NCBI GenBank assembly: GCA_028289605.1
Contig: JANQON010000005.1
Coordinates: forward strand, 124,001-188,000
Direction: 5' to 3'
DNA from: Hyphococcus sp.
GTDB taxonomy: Bacteria > Pseudomonadota > Alphaproteobacteria > Caulobacterales > Parvularculaceae
DNA length: 64,000 bases
Both the position numbers and the translations under genes were made by a program. Positions 33,516 through 42,581 of this stretch are shown piece by piece (within the stretch, counting starts at the first letter, position 1; every line of letters begins with the position of its first letter). The notes under the pieces were generated by a model. It saw only the letters and a list, made by a program, of their open reading frames with translations. It was not told the origin of the DNA and made no database searches.

Positions 33516-34334
33516 ATGGCTGTAGCGCCAGACAATCCGGTTTTTTTGCTCGGCATGCCAAGATCAGGCACAACATGGCTCTCCCAAGTCTTTGAGAGCT
33601 CTCCGGATTTTGTCGTCCGTTTATCGCCGCCCTACGCCTATGCGTTTCGCGGTCAAGTCACCAAGGCGTCCAGCCCGGAAGACTGGCGGGCGATGTTAAG
33701 CGCCGCGATCGAGAGCCGCGATCGTTTCGTCACTCAAGACTGGCGGCGCGATACGGGAGAATTGGGCGCCTTCAACAAGGATCCGGCGAGAGCGACCCGC
33801 CTTGCTGTAAAAGATACGCGCTTTCATGACCTCTATGCCGCTGCTATGGCGGCGCTTCCCGCCGCGAAGCTCGTCTATATTGTTCGCCATCCCGCAGCGG
33901 CGCTATGGAGCTGGCGCAACTGCAAAGAGTTTCCCGCTGAAGCCAAGTTCGAAGACGAATGGCGAAACGGGCAATGCAGGAAACGCGAGGGAGAAGGCGA
34001 GTATTGGGGATTTGATGACTGGGCGACGCTGAGCGCCGCTTATCTTGATGCGGCAAAGGCGGCGCCGGACCGTTATCATGTTGTTCGATACGAAGATCTC
34101 GTCAGGCGCGGGGCTGAAACGGCGGAAACGTTATTCGCCTTTTGCGACATGCCCATGCGGCCTGAGACGTTGGCCTTTCTGAAGGATAGTCAAACCCGCT
34201 TTGATCCGAGGCCATATTCCGTCTTTAAAGGCGGCAAATCAAACGATGCGTGGCGCAGCGGATTTCCGGAGGACATTCTTTCGGTTATCGAAGATGAGAC
34301 GCAAGGCAGAGGTCTCGGAGAATACCTGGTATGA
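33516..34334 (+). CDS. Sulfotransferase family protein
   Basis: PAPS-dependent sulfotransferase fold, 272 residues from the ATG at 33516 (the frame begins at 33480 inside the previous gene). The 5'-phosphosulfate loop FLLGMPRSGTTWLSQ is at about 10-24, and the 3'-phosphate-binding strand YIVRHPAAALWSW at about 120. These are the two defining motifs. It would add sulfate to the glycan or lipid. A 4-base ATGA overlap with WbqC shows tight coupling. Confidence 0.88.
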   Translation: MAVAPDNPVFLLGMPRSGTTWLSQVFESSPDFVVRLSPPYAYAFRGQVTKASSPEDWRAMLSAAIESRDRFVTQDWRRDTGELGAFNKDPARATRLAVKDTRFHDLYAAAMAALPAAKLVYIVRHPAAALWSWRNCKEFPAEAKFEDEWRNGQCRKREGEGEYWGFDDWATLSAAYLDAAKAAPDRYHVVRYEDLVRRGAETAETLFAFCDMPMRPETLAFLKDSQTRFDPRPYSVFKGGKSNDAWRSGFPEDILSVIEDETQGRGLGEYLV

Positions 34335-35026
34335 GACTCGGAATCATGCAGCCTTACTTTTTTCCGTATACGCAACAGTTTCGGCATATCGGACAATGCG
34401 ATCTATGGATCGTGTTCGACACGCCGAAATTTTCAAGAAAATCCTGGGTGAACAGAAATCGCATCCTGAATCCGGATTCTGAGTGGAGCTATATCTCAGC
34501 GCCTGTGGAAAAAGGGGCGAGCAACGGGCCTATTTGCGACGCCGCCTTGGCCGGCGGCGACTGGCGAGAGACGATTCTGAACAAACTCAAGGTCTACGAG
34601 CGCGGAGCGCCGTTCTACCGAGAGACGCTTGATCTGGTTCACAGCTGCCTGGATGACGCCGGTTCCACCATCGCCGCGCTCAATACGCGCATTCTCGGTC
34701 AGGTCTGCAGCGCGTTGTCGATTACGACGCCGATCAAGCGCATTTCCGACCTGTCGCTCAACTTGCCCTCAAAGGCGGCGCCGGGGGAATGGGCCCTGTT
34801 GATCAGCAAGGAACTGGGCGCCGACATCTATTCGAACGCCCCCGGCGGGCGCGACCTCTTTGATCCCGAATTATACAGCGCCAATGGCGTGACGCTCGAA
34901 TTCTACGAGCCCAAGACGCTTGTCTATGAAACGCCAGGGTTTGAGTTTACGCCCGACTTGTCGGTCATCGACGCGTTGATGTGGATGGGCGCAGACGCGT
35001 TGGCGGATTGGTGTCATGAGCGATAG
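34331..35026 (+). CDS. WbqC-like family protein
   Basis: A 231-residue WbqC-family protein: starts MRLGIMQPYFFPY, with the family blocks FDTPKFSRKSWVNRNRI and the C-terminal LSVIDALMWMGAD. WbqC proteins occur in O-antigen and capsule clusters, frequently beside sugar aminotransferases. The biochemical step is not firmly established. It is coupled to the sulfotransferase by ATGA and overlaps a 12-codon mini-frame leading to the next gene. Confidence 0.85.
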   Translation: MRLGIMQPYFFPYTQQFRHIGQCDLWIVFDTPKFSRKSWVNRNRILNPDSEWSYISAPVEKGASNGPICDAALAGGDWRETILNKLKVYERGAPFYRETLDLVHSCLDDAGSTIAALNTRILGQVCSALSITTPIKRISDLSLNLPSKAAPGEWALLISKELGADIYSNAPGGRDLFDPELYSANGVTLEFYEPKTLVYETPGFEFTPDLSVIDALMWMGADALADWCHER

Positions 35027-35051
35027 TTACAAACCGGCCGATCCAAATTGA
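35016..35051 (+). other. 12-codon mini-frame linking WbqC to the next glycosyltransferase
   Basis: An ATG inside the WbqC 3' end opens a short frame (MSDSYKPADPN, stop TGA 35049-35051) whose stop overlaps the TTG start (35048) of the next gene as TTGA. It may relay ribosomes to the weak TTG start, which has no visible Shine-Dalgarno. It may also be chance. Confidence 0.3.
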
Positions 35052-35986
35052 CTTCCGTCGATATTCTCCTTGCAACGTTCAACGGGGCGGCGCATTTGCC
35101 GGCGCAGCTTGAATCGATTGCGGCGCAAAGCGTTGAAGATTGGCGTCTGATCGCTCGCGACGACGGGTCTTCCGACGCAACGCCGGATATCCTCAACGGC
35201 TTCGCCGAGCAGTTTCCGGACCGGGTTTCCATTATCGGCAATTCCGGCGAAAAGCTGGGCGCCTGCGGAAATTTTGCAGCACTGCTTAACGCATCGGAGG
35301 CGCCTTGTTTCCTGTTCTGCGATCAGGACGACGTATGGCTCCCGAACAAAGTCGAAAAGATGATCGCCGCCCTGCATGATGCGGAAACGCGAGCCGGAAA
35401 CGCGACGCCGGTGATGGTTCAATCTGATTTGACAGTCGTCGACGAAGCGTTGGCGCCGCTGCATAAGTCGTTCTGGGCCATGCACCGTGTGGCGGACGTC
35501 TCGCCGCAGCTTTTGATGATCCAGAATCAGACGCCGGGTTGCGCCATCATGGGCAACGCCGCATTGCGATCGCTGGCGCGACCGATACCGGCGGGCGCCC
35601 ATATTCACGACTGGTGGGTGGCGCTGGTTGCCGCGCAGTTCGGGGAGGTGGTGTCCATTCCCGAACAACTGACGCTCTATCGTCAGCACCAGAAAAATGA
35701 AATCGGCGCCCAGCGCTGGAGCGCGTCCGGCCTTGCCGGCCGCTTGTTTCGAGAGGGCGGCGGCGCCGTCTCCCGCGGCCGCAGGCTCATCGCAAACACC
35801 CAAGCCCAGGCGCGTTTGTTTGTTGAAACCTACGGCGACCGTCTTGATCCGGAAACGAAGGCGCTTTTCTCAGAGTACGCCGCATTGGCGGAGCGATCAT
35901 TTTTCGTCCGCAAAAGCTTCTTTTTTCGCCGCAACCTATGGCCCGACTATTGGCTGCGCGGCGCCGCCATGTGGTGGTTTACCTGA
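35048..35986 (+). CDS. Glycosyltransferase family 2
   Basis: A 312-residue GT2 enzyme. Begins with TTG to give MTSVDILLATFNGAAHLP, the expected family start, then the RDDGSSDATPDIL motif and FLFCDQDDVWLPNK as the DXD region. The later IHDWWVALVAAQFG motif is typical of rhamnosyltransferase-like members. The C-terminus has the basic RKSFFFRRNLWPDYW. It is the last gene of the plus-strand operon and its 3' end overlaps the convergent GT4 gene by 40 bases. Confidence 0.86.
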   Translation: MTSVDILLATFNGAAHLPAQLESIAAQSVEDWRLIARDDGSSDATPDILNGFAEQFPDRVSIIGNSGEKLGACGNFAALLNASEAPCFLFCDQDDVWLPNKVEKMIAALHDAETRAGNATPVMVQSDLTVVDEALAPLHKSFWAMHRVADVSPQLLMIQNQTPGCAIMGNAALRSLARPIPAGAHIHDWWVALVAAQFGEVVSIPEQLTLYRQHQKNEIGAQRWSASGLAGRLFREGGGAVSRGRRLIANTQAQARLFVETYGDRLDPETKALFSEYAALAERSFFVRKSFFFRRNLWPDYWLRGAAMWWFT

Positions 35987-37113
35987 ACGCTGCTCGCCGC
36001 GTCGCTTAATACAACACGCCATTCGGCGCCGAGGGCCGACAGCGCGAATCGCCGCCGCGCCTGAGCGTGCAAGGCTGTTCCGAGGGCGCTTACATCCTCG
36101 CGCCGGCGCGACCAGTCTTCGATAGCGGCGATGAGGGCTTGCGGATCGGCCGGAGGAACCAGAAATACGCCCGCGTCGTCCGGCGAAAAAAGCTCGCGCA
36201 CGCCCGGTCCGTCGCGGGTAATCAGCGGACGTCCCGCGGCCGCGATTTGAAACACCTTATTGGGAATGACCCGTCCGGCCTTGCCGCTGTCGCCGAAGAC
36301 GCCGAGGCAGATATCGGCGTTGCGGATGTGGTCGCGCAACGCATCGTAAGGAACCCACTGTTTCCAGTCGATCGCGGCGCCGGACATATCTATCTTTGCG
36401 CGAATTTTACCCGCTTCCTGACCCGTCCCGATCACAATCCATCGATAGGGGCGATTGCGCGTCGCCGCCGCCGCTTCGACGATTGTTTCAATGCCGTGGA
36501 GCGGAATGAACTGACCATAGAACAGGATTGTTGTTTCACGGTCCGGCCGAGCCGTCGGCGCTTGCGGGCGAAACTTGTGCAGCTCCGCCCCGACGAAGAC
36601 GGAACAAATGCGCTCTTCGGGAAGGCCATAAAGATCGCGAAACAGCGCGCCATGGGCTTTCGTATCGAGGACGACGCGATCGGCGGCGCGACAGGCCGCG
36701 CCTTCCAGAAACTTCAGGATCAGCGCAGCGGGATGACGGGGCGCGATAAGTTGTCTATCGCAAACGACGGTGTCGTAGAGAGATAGGAACGCGTCCCAGA
36801 CAATCGGCTTGCCTCGCAATTTGGCGAAGGCCCACAGGACCAGCACATCGAAATGGCCGAGATAACCGACGACGACGACATCATGATCGGGCGCGCGCAA
36901 ATAGCGATAGATCAGCATGGGATAAGCGGCGATCAGCATCAGCATGATGTTGAGCTTGCGCCAGACGCTGCTGATTTGGCTCTTGTCTTCAACGCCGCGC
37001 CAGACATCTGCGTGAATCTCTGTGGTTTCGACGCCCGCGGCGCGGAGCGCCGCCAGCATGATCCGCGTACGCGGTTTGCCGGTGTCGTATGAGCCCCAGA
37101 TGACGGCGCGCAT
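35947..37113 (-). CDS. Glycosyltransferase family 4 / GT-B fold
   Basis: A 388-residue GT-B transferase. The N-terminal acceptor half begins MRAVIWGSYDTGKPRTRIMLAAL and contains hydrophobic helices (about 50-75). The C-terminal half has the donor-site pattern: ILFYGQFIPLHGIETIVEAA, IVIGTGQE and the NKVFQIAAAGRPLITRD stretch. It probably transfers a sugar at the inner membrane. Only its 3' end overlaps the opposing glycosyltransferase gene, for 40 bases. Confidence 0.85.
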   Translation of the reverse strand: MRAVIWGSYDTGKPRTRIMLAALRAAGVETTEIHADVWRGVEDKSQISSVWRKLNIMLMLIAAYPMLIYRYLRAPDHDVVVVGYLGHFDVLVLWAFAKLRGKPIVWDAFLSLYDTVVCDRQLIAPRHPAALILKFLEGAACRAADRVVLDTKAHGALFRDLYGLPEERICSVFVGAELHKFRPQAPTARPDRETTILFYGQFIPLHGIETIVEAAAATRNRPYRWIVIGTGQEAGKIRAKIDMSGAAIDWKQWVPYDALRDHIRNADICLGVFGDSGKAGRVIPNKVFQIAAAGRPLITRDGPGVRELFSPDDAGVFLVPPADPQALIAAIEDWSRRREDVSALGTALHAQARRRFALSALGAEWRVVLSDAASSVQVNHHMAAPRSQ

Positions 37114-37293
37114 GATCGGTCGCTGAGCCTTTCGATTGCAGACGGCGACACCCTATCGAGGGGCGGTTCTGGAATGGTTAATATTGCGTTGTCCGGGCGG
37201 CGGCGTCAGGCCGTGCGTTCGCGGCGCCATTAACGCGGCGTTTTCCATATATCGCTAGAACGCCAGGGAAATGCCACACGCCCGGACTGTTCC

Positions 37294-38340
37294 ATGATCC
37301 GCTTAATTGTCCAGATTCCGTGCTTTAACGAAGCCGAAACCATTGCCGCGACCATCGCCGATATTCCGCGCGAGATCGCGGGAGTCGACAGTGTCGAAGT
37401 CCTGGTGATCGACGACGGATCAAGCGACGGGACGATTGAGGCGGCGCGCGCGGCGGGCGCTGATCACGTGATTGCGAATGGGATCAACAAAGGGTTGGCG
37501 ACGACCTTTCAGCGCGGGCTGGAAGAAGCGTTGCGCCTCGGCGCCGACGTGATCGTCAACACCGACGGCGACAACCAGTATTGCGGCGCCGACATCGCCG
37601 CGCTGGCGGCGCCGATCATCGCCGGTGAGGCTGACATCGTCGTCGGCGACCGTCAGACCCAAAGCATCGCGCATTTCTCGCCGCTCAAAAAACTGTTGCA
37701 AAAACACGGTAGCCGGCTTGTCAGCCGACTCGCCGCGGCTGACATCGCAGACGCCGTCAGCGGGTTTCGCGCGTTCTCACGCAACGCCGCCATGGGCGTG
37801 ACGGTGCGGTCGACCTTTTCCTACACAACAGAAACGCTGATCCAGGCGGGCCGCAAACGGTTGACGATCAAATCCGTCCCGATACGCACCAACGAAGTTG
37901 AACGCCCCTCTCGCCTGTTCCGGTCGATACCGCATTTTCTGGTGCGGACCGGTAAAACCATGGTGCGTTCCTATGCGATGTATGAGCCGCTGAAGATCTT
38001 CCTCGCCCTTGGCGGCGTGCTCATGGTGTTGGGGGCGATACCGGTCGTGCGGTTTTTAGTCTATTTCTTCGCCGGCGACGGCGGCGGCAAGATCCAGTCG
38101 CTCCTCATGGGCGGCGTGTTGATCCTGATGGGCGTCATTTGTGCGATGTTCGCCCTGATCGCCGATCTCATCGCCTATAACCGGCAGCTGCTGGAAATGA
38201 CGCTCGAGAAGGTGCGCCGTCTTGAATATGACGGCGAAACGCGCAGCGCCTATGCGCCGCAAAGGCGAAGCGAATCCGATGAGCCGCATGGCGCCGCGGC
38301 GATGCTGGCCAATCTCGCCAAAAGAGTCGCGCGCCGCTAG
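37294..38340 (+). CDS. Glycosyltransferase family 2 (DPM1/GtrB-like, membrane anchored)
   Basis: A 348-residue polyprenyl-phosphate glycosyltransferase-like enzyme. The catalytic part (about 1-235) has IVQIPCFNEAETIAATI, VIDDGSSDGT and the DXD-like NTDGDNQY. Two C-terminal membrane helices (about 235-260 and 270-295) fit the GtrB/DPM1 type that loads a sugar onto a polyprenyl carrier. The neighbouring PMT-like transferase is a natural user of such a carrier. Their stop codons overlap by 4 bases on opposite strands. Confidence 0.88.
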   Translation: MIRLIVQIPCFNEAETIAATIADIPREIAGVDSVEVLVIDDGSSDGTIEAARAAGADHVIANGINKGLATTFQRGLEEALRLGADVIVNTDGDNQYCGADIAALAAPIIAGEADIVVGDRQTQSIAHFSPLKKLLQKHGSRLVSRLAAADIADAVSGFRAFSRNAAMGVTVRSTFSYTTETLIQAGRKRLTIKSVPIRTNEVERPSRLFRSIPHFLVRTGKTMVRSYAMYEPLKIFLALGGVLMVLGAIPVVRFLVYFFAGDGGGKIQSLLMGGVLILMGVICAMFALIADLIAYNRQLLEMTLEKVRRLEYDGETRSAYAPQRRSESDEPHGAAAMLANLAKRVARR

Positions 38341-40286
38341 CGGCGGCAGCGGTCAGGGCTTTCCGTAAAAACGAACAGGCTGAGATCCGCCCGCGGCGCA
38401 TTCGCCGGCATGGGCAGCGCCTCAAAGCGCTCTTCGCCTAACAGATCGGCGACCGGCGGCGTGTGGACGAAGACGCAGCGGCCGCTGCGCGTATAGGCGT
38501 CGATCTGAGCGTTGAGCGCGTCGATCTTTTGCGGCGCTGCGCGCACGACCGCGGCGCCGTTTAGGGACGTCGAGACGAGATACTCGTCTGCGGCGGTGAT
38601 GATCAGCGCATCGTTCGGCGCGAGCGCAGCATAGGCGCGGTCGTAAGGAACGTGTGCGGCGCGCGTCGCCCAATAGCCCGCCATATCTGACAGCGACAGC
38701 ATGGCGGCGTTGCCGAGGGCCGCGGCGCCCAGCGCGGCGGCGGCGAGCCGGGCTTTGGCCACACGCCGATCAGCGACCATCGCGGTGACGGCGCAAGCCA
38801 GTCCCAAAGCGATGACCAGTTGCGGATAAAGCTGCAAGGGACGTTCGACGGACTCGCCATAGCCGGGCGCTGCGGCGTAAAGCGCAACGGCGACGAAAAC
38901 GCCGGCGATGACGCTGCGAAGAAACAGGTTTTCATGTTGGTCGAATACCTGGCGCAGCCCGGCCAGTCCCATGGCGCACAGAATCACCAGAAAGGGCGTC
39001 GCCGGCAGGTAATAGCGCATGTTGTAGGACATGCCGCCGTGCCACGCATTCAATGCGAAAAACACAACCGGCGCGCCGGCGAAAAGCAACAGGAACGACG
39101 TTGCCGCAACCGACTTGCCGCGAAAGAACGCAGCGACCGGCAGGACCGCCAGCGGCAAATAGGCCATCGATTGCAGGAGCGCTTTTTTGGGAATGTCCCA
39201 GAAGTTCCAGAAGCCATAGGCGTTGCGTTCCAGTCCCGCCGCCGCCGGGCCTGGAAACGCCTGAATGTCGACCAGCAGGACATAAAGGCCGGTCGCCAAA
39301 CGCGGCGCGGCGTACCAAAGGACAATCGCGCCCGCGAGCGCGATGCCTGCGACCGCCAAAACGGGTATGGCGCGGATGCGCCGCCAAATGGTCTGGATGC
39401 GTGCGTTCGACGAATCGATCGCCAATGCCGCGAGTGCGACGAACACCACCGCCAGAATGATCACGCTGTAGGCAGACGCCGCCGCGCCACCCGCGGCCTC
39501 ACCGTAGGAGAACGGATGCAAAATCCCGAACTTTGCCTGATTGATCATCGCTGAAAGCGCTGCGCCCGGAACAAGACCGGCGAGCAACGCCAGCGCTGCG
39601 CCGCGATCGCCAGGCTGCGAAAAGATCCGTAGCCAGAAGAATGCGGCGACAGCGCCCAGAATGACGTCGACCCGGATGGCCGCGCCAAGACCGATCAGGA
39701 GGCCCGCCAGCGCGGCTGCGCGCCAGCGGCGGCGCACGGGCGTGTCGCCCGCGCAAACCGTCGCAAAGGCGCCGGCCATGACAAAGGCGAGGGAGAGCAT
39801 GTGCGGCCAGACGGCGAAGACATAGCCGGCGAATATCGACGCGGCGGCGAGGATGACGACGCTGGCGCGGTTGGTCCAGTCATCGAGGCCGAGCCGCCGC
39901 GCGATCCTGTAGGTGAACAGGAGAACGCAAAGCGCTGCGATGACATTCAGCAGCACCAGCCCGTTAACGCCGAGCGTCAGGAAGAACGGCGCGGCGAAGA
40001 CGCCGTAGGCGCCCGGATATTGCGGGACCGCGCGCCCTTCGATCACATGAACGAGCCGGTCGGATTTTGGCAGGATCGGCGCGTCCTTGGGCATGTCCTG
40101 CGGCGTGATGTCGAAGGCGCCGCGGTCCGTCATGGCGCCCGCCATGTCGATATAGATCGCTTCATCGATGGAAAAGGCCGCCGGCGGCGCGAGGAGGGCG
40201 CCGATCAACGCGGCGAGTATGCCGATGGCGACCATCATGCGTTCAGTCGGCCGCCAAAAACCGGCCCTTTTGGTTGCCGTCGCCAT
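38337..40286 (-). CDS. PMT/GT39-like membrane glycosyltransferase
   Basis: Integral membrane protein of 649 residues with about 12 helices. The ATG at 40286 starts MATATKRAGFWRPTERM. The first periplasmic loop after helix 1 holds the acidic FSIDEAIYIDMAG motif typical of GT-C enzymes that use polyprenyl-linked sugars; a C-terminal soluble domain of about 150 residues follows. It probably completes transfer started by the convergent GtrB-like enzyme. The acceptor is unknown. Confidence 0.8.
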   Translation of the reverse strand: MATATKRAGFWRPTERMMVAIGILAALIGALLAPPAAFSIDEAIYIDMAGAMTDRGAFDITPQDMPKDAPILPKSDRLVHVIEGRAVPQYPGAYGVFAAPFFLTLGVNGLVLLNVIAALCVLLFTYRIARRLGLDDWTNRASVVILAAASIFAGYVFAVWPHMLSLAFVMAGAFATVCAGDTPVRRRWRAAALAGLLIGLGAAIRVDVILGAVAAFFWLRIFSQPGDRGAALALLAGLVPGAALSAMINQAKFGILHPFSYGEAAGGAAASAYSVIILAVVFVALAALAIDSSNARIQTIWRRIRAIPVLAVAGIALAGAIVLWYAAPRLATGLYVLLVDIQAFPGPAAAGLERNAYGFWNFWDIPKKALLQSMAYLPLAVLPVAAFFRGKSVAATSFLLLFAGAPVVFFALNAWHGGMSYNMRYYLPATPFLVILCAMGLAGLRQVFDQHENLFLRSVIAGVFVAVALYAAAPGYGESVERPLQLYPQLVIALGLACAVTAMVADRRVAKARLAAAALGAAALGNAAMLSLSDMAGYWATRAAHVPYDRAYAALAPNDALIITAADEYLVSTSLNGAAVVRAAPQKIDALNAQIDAYTRSGRCVFVHTPPVADLLGEERFEALPMPANAPRADLSLFVFTESPDRCRR

Positions 40287-40401
40287 CAGTGTCGATCGTC
40301 CGGAAAAACCTCCGTCTGAGCATGGGCGGGCTTGGTTAACGCTTGCTTGAAAAGCGCAAAAAACGGGCGGCGCGACGGCGTGCGCCGCGCTATAAGGGGC
40401 C

Positions 40402-40935
40402 ATGGACTCGCAAGGCTCGACCATATTCCAAACTGCTTTCGGGCCGGCTGGTCTCGCTTGGGGCCGTCAGGGCGTCAGGGCGGTCGCGTTCCCGGAAGCG
40501 GAAGCAACAGCGGTCCGGGCGACGCTCTCGCGCAAGGCGCCTGGTTTGGAGGAAACCGATCCGCCGCGCGCCATCGCCCGGATTGCGGCTGACATTGCGG
40601 CGCTATTTGCGGGCCAGCGTCCCGACTTTCGGGACGTTCGACTGGATGAGCGTAACGTGGCGACCTTTGACCGCTCCGTATTGGCGTTGACGCGATTGAT
40701 TCAGGTCGGCGAGACGCAGACCTATGGCGATATCGCCAAAGCCATGGGGGATGTTTCCCTGTCGCGACGCGTTGGCCAGACGCTGGGCCGTAATCCGTTT
40801 CCGATCATCGTGCCGTGTCACCGGGTTGTCGGCGCCGACGGCGCCATGACCGGTTTTTCCGCCTCCGGAGGAACTGAAGCGAAGCGACGGTTGTTAAAGG
40901 TTGAAGGCGCGCTGGCGCCCGATTTGTTTGATTGA
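40402..40935 (+). CDS. ogt: Methylated-DNA--[protein]-cysteine S-methyltransferase
   Basis: Suicide repair protein that removes O6-alkyl groups from guanine. At 177 residues it has an N-terminal RNase H-like domain and the C-terminal catalytic domain with IPC-type active site IVPCHRVVG (Cys139), preceded by the YGDIAKAMG helix and the Arg finger region SRRVGQTLGRNP. AAGGGG precedes the ATG. It is single, divergent from the membrane glycosyltransferase. Whether it is Ogt or the Ada C-terminal type is not resolved. Confidence 0.92.
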   Translation: MDSQGSTIFQTAFGPAGLAWGRQGVRAVAFPEAEATAVRATLSRKAPGLEETDPPRAIARIAADIAALFAGQRPDFRDVRLDERNVATFDRSVLALTRLIQVGETQTYGDIAKAMGDVSLSRRVGQTLGRNPFPIIVPCHRVVGADGAMTGFSASGGTEAKRRLLKVEGALAPDLFD

Positions 40936-41159
40936 ACACCGGCCCCAGCGTTTTGAAGCAAGCTAAGGGTTACTTTGCGGCGCGCACCATAGGTGAATTC
41001 GATCAATAATTTGCGCGTTTAAGCCTTGCGAAAACAACGCATGAAGCGCTCAACATCAATGAAAGAACCCTTATCAATCGCTCGATGCGCGAGACGCCGT
41101 CTTGCAAAAAGCGTCGGGCCCGGCAGGCGTAACAAACGCGCCGCCACTGGAGTACGCCA

Positions 41160-42101
41160 ATGACACCAACAAATGCGCTCGTCGCAATTGATTTTGATGA
41201 TGACGTCACGCCGTTAACCTCCGTGCTGCGGCAATGGGCAATGAGGGAAGACTCCCATGTTACGGCGGTTGGCGTAGCGCCGAGTTTGAGTTCCGCCATT
41301 GCCAATCCGAAAATCGTATCTCTCGCCAAGAATGCAGAAAAAAATCTCCTGGACGACTTGCGAGAACGAGTCGACGCGTTCGGTTTGGCGATCGAGGCGC
41401 CCGTCGATTTGCACTTGTTGTCCGGGAGAACGGCCGAGGAGGTAATGAAGGCCGCTGTTCTGTACAAAGCTGATTTTGTCGTCAAATTATCGCATGGCGC
41501 CATCAGCGGCATCGAGAAAAAGCTCATCCGAAAGTGTCCAGTCCCGGTGTGGATTATCAATTCGGATCGACAATTCGCACCGCAACGGATTGCTGTTGCG
41601 GTGGACAATTTCGATGTGGCGGCGAACAAATCCCAGGCCGAACTCACAGCGGCGTCGCTTTTAAGGCACAGCGTCGACCTCGCCCGGCGCTTTCAAATCA
41701 CCGCCATTCATATCGTTCACGCCTGGACGCCGGAAGCTGTGGGTTTTCTCGAACACCCACGGTCTGGGTTATCGGACGAGGACGTCAAAAACTACATCAA
41801 GGAGTGGGAAGACGTTACCTACACCTGGCTGGAAGGCTTTGTCAGCGCTGCAAATGAACGGTATGCGGATTTCGGCGTCACGTTTAAGCCCAAACTGGTC
41901 ATGGGCGACGCCAAGACCGCACTTCCTGCAGCGTTGAAGGAGTTGGACGCCGATATTCTTGTCATCGGCAGCGCAAACAGAAGCGGCGTCTCCGGTCTAT
42001 TCATCGGCAACACGGCTGAGACCGTGATCAACCGGCTCGATTGCTCCGTTTACGTGGTCAAGCCCGAGGACTTTCGGTCGGTGCTGGCGGCGCATGTCTA
42101 A
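41160..42101 (+). CDS. Tandem universal stress protein
   Basis: A 313-residue protein made of two UspA domains (about 1-135 and 140-310). The second domain has the ATP-binding GSANRSGVSGLFIGNTAETVI (G-2X-G-9X-G-S/T pattern). The first domain has a weaker nucleotide loop (LSHGAISGIEKKLI). Uses GGAG before the ATG. The 224-base upstream gap contains no other gene. It probably supports survival under stress; the partner is not known. Its stop overlaps the convergent MAPEG gene by 4 bases. Confidence 0.87.
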   Translation: MTPTNALVAIDFDDDVTPLTSVLRQWAMREDSHVTAVGVAPSLSSAIANPKIVSLAKNAEKNLLDDLRERVDAFGLAIEAPVDLHLLSGRTAEEVMKAAVLYKADFVVKLSHGAISGIEKKLIRKCPVPVWIINSDRQFAPQRIAVAVDNFDVAANKSQAELTAASLLRHSVDLARRFQITAIHIVHAWTPEAVGFLEHPRSGLSDEDVKNYIKEWEDVTYTWLEGFVSAANERYADFGVTFKPKLVMGDAKTALPAALKELDADILVIGSANRSGVSGLFIGNTAETVINRLDCSVYVVKPEDFRSVLAAHV

Positions 42102-42484
42102 GCGCCGATGACAAACTGCAACAGTGCAATGATTGCCAAAAGCGCGATCACGGTGAATGTCGCCGCCATGCCGATCACGCGAAACTGCCCCGGCGCGTCG
42201 GCGCTGCGAAACCCCAGGAAGTGAACAAATCGGGAGATGATTAGGGCGGCGCCAAGCCCGTGGACGAAGACCGGCGGCAAGCCGTTCTGCTCCAGGATGA
42301 AAAGCAGCAGCAATGCAATCGGCGTGTATTCGATGAAATTGGCCTGCACGCGCATGGCGCGTTCCATGTCTGGATCGCCGGCGGGGCCTACGGAGATTTT
42401 TTTGGCCCTGCGCAAGCCGATCACGCGGATCGAAAGATAGACTAGAAACAGCCCGGCGACGGCGGCGTAGAGGCCTGTGATCAT
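42098..42484 (-). CDS. MAPEG family membrane protein
   Basis: A 128-residue four-helix membrane protein of the MAPEG group (glutathione/eicosanoid metabolism relatives). The ATG at 42484 begins MITGLYAAVAGLFLVYLS. The conserved RVQANFIEYTPIALLLLFI block is present and marks the family. In bacteria these proteins may act on lipid peroxides or glutathione conjugates; that is from family knowledge. The gene is 97 bases downstream of htpX on the same strand. Confidence 0.87.
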   Translation of the reverse strand: MITGLYAAVAGLFLVYLSIRVIGLRRAKKISVGPAGDPDMERAMRVQANFIEYTPIALLLLFILEQNGLPPVFVHGLGAALIISRFVHFLGFRSADAPGQFRVIGMAATFTVIALLAIIALLQFVIGA

Positions 42485-42581
42485 GGGTTCACCCCGTTGT
42501 CTCAAGCCAATTTACGCGAGGGCGCGGCGAACGGATCCTTTCGCCGCTAAACGCGATCATGCAAGAATGGGTATTCGGGTC

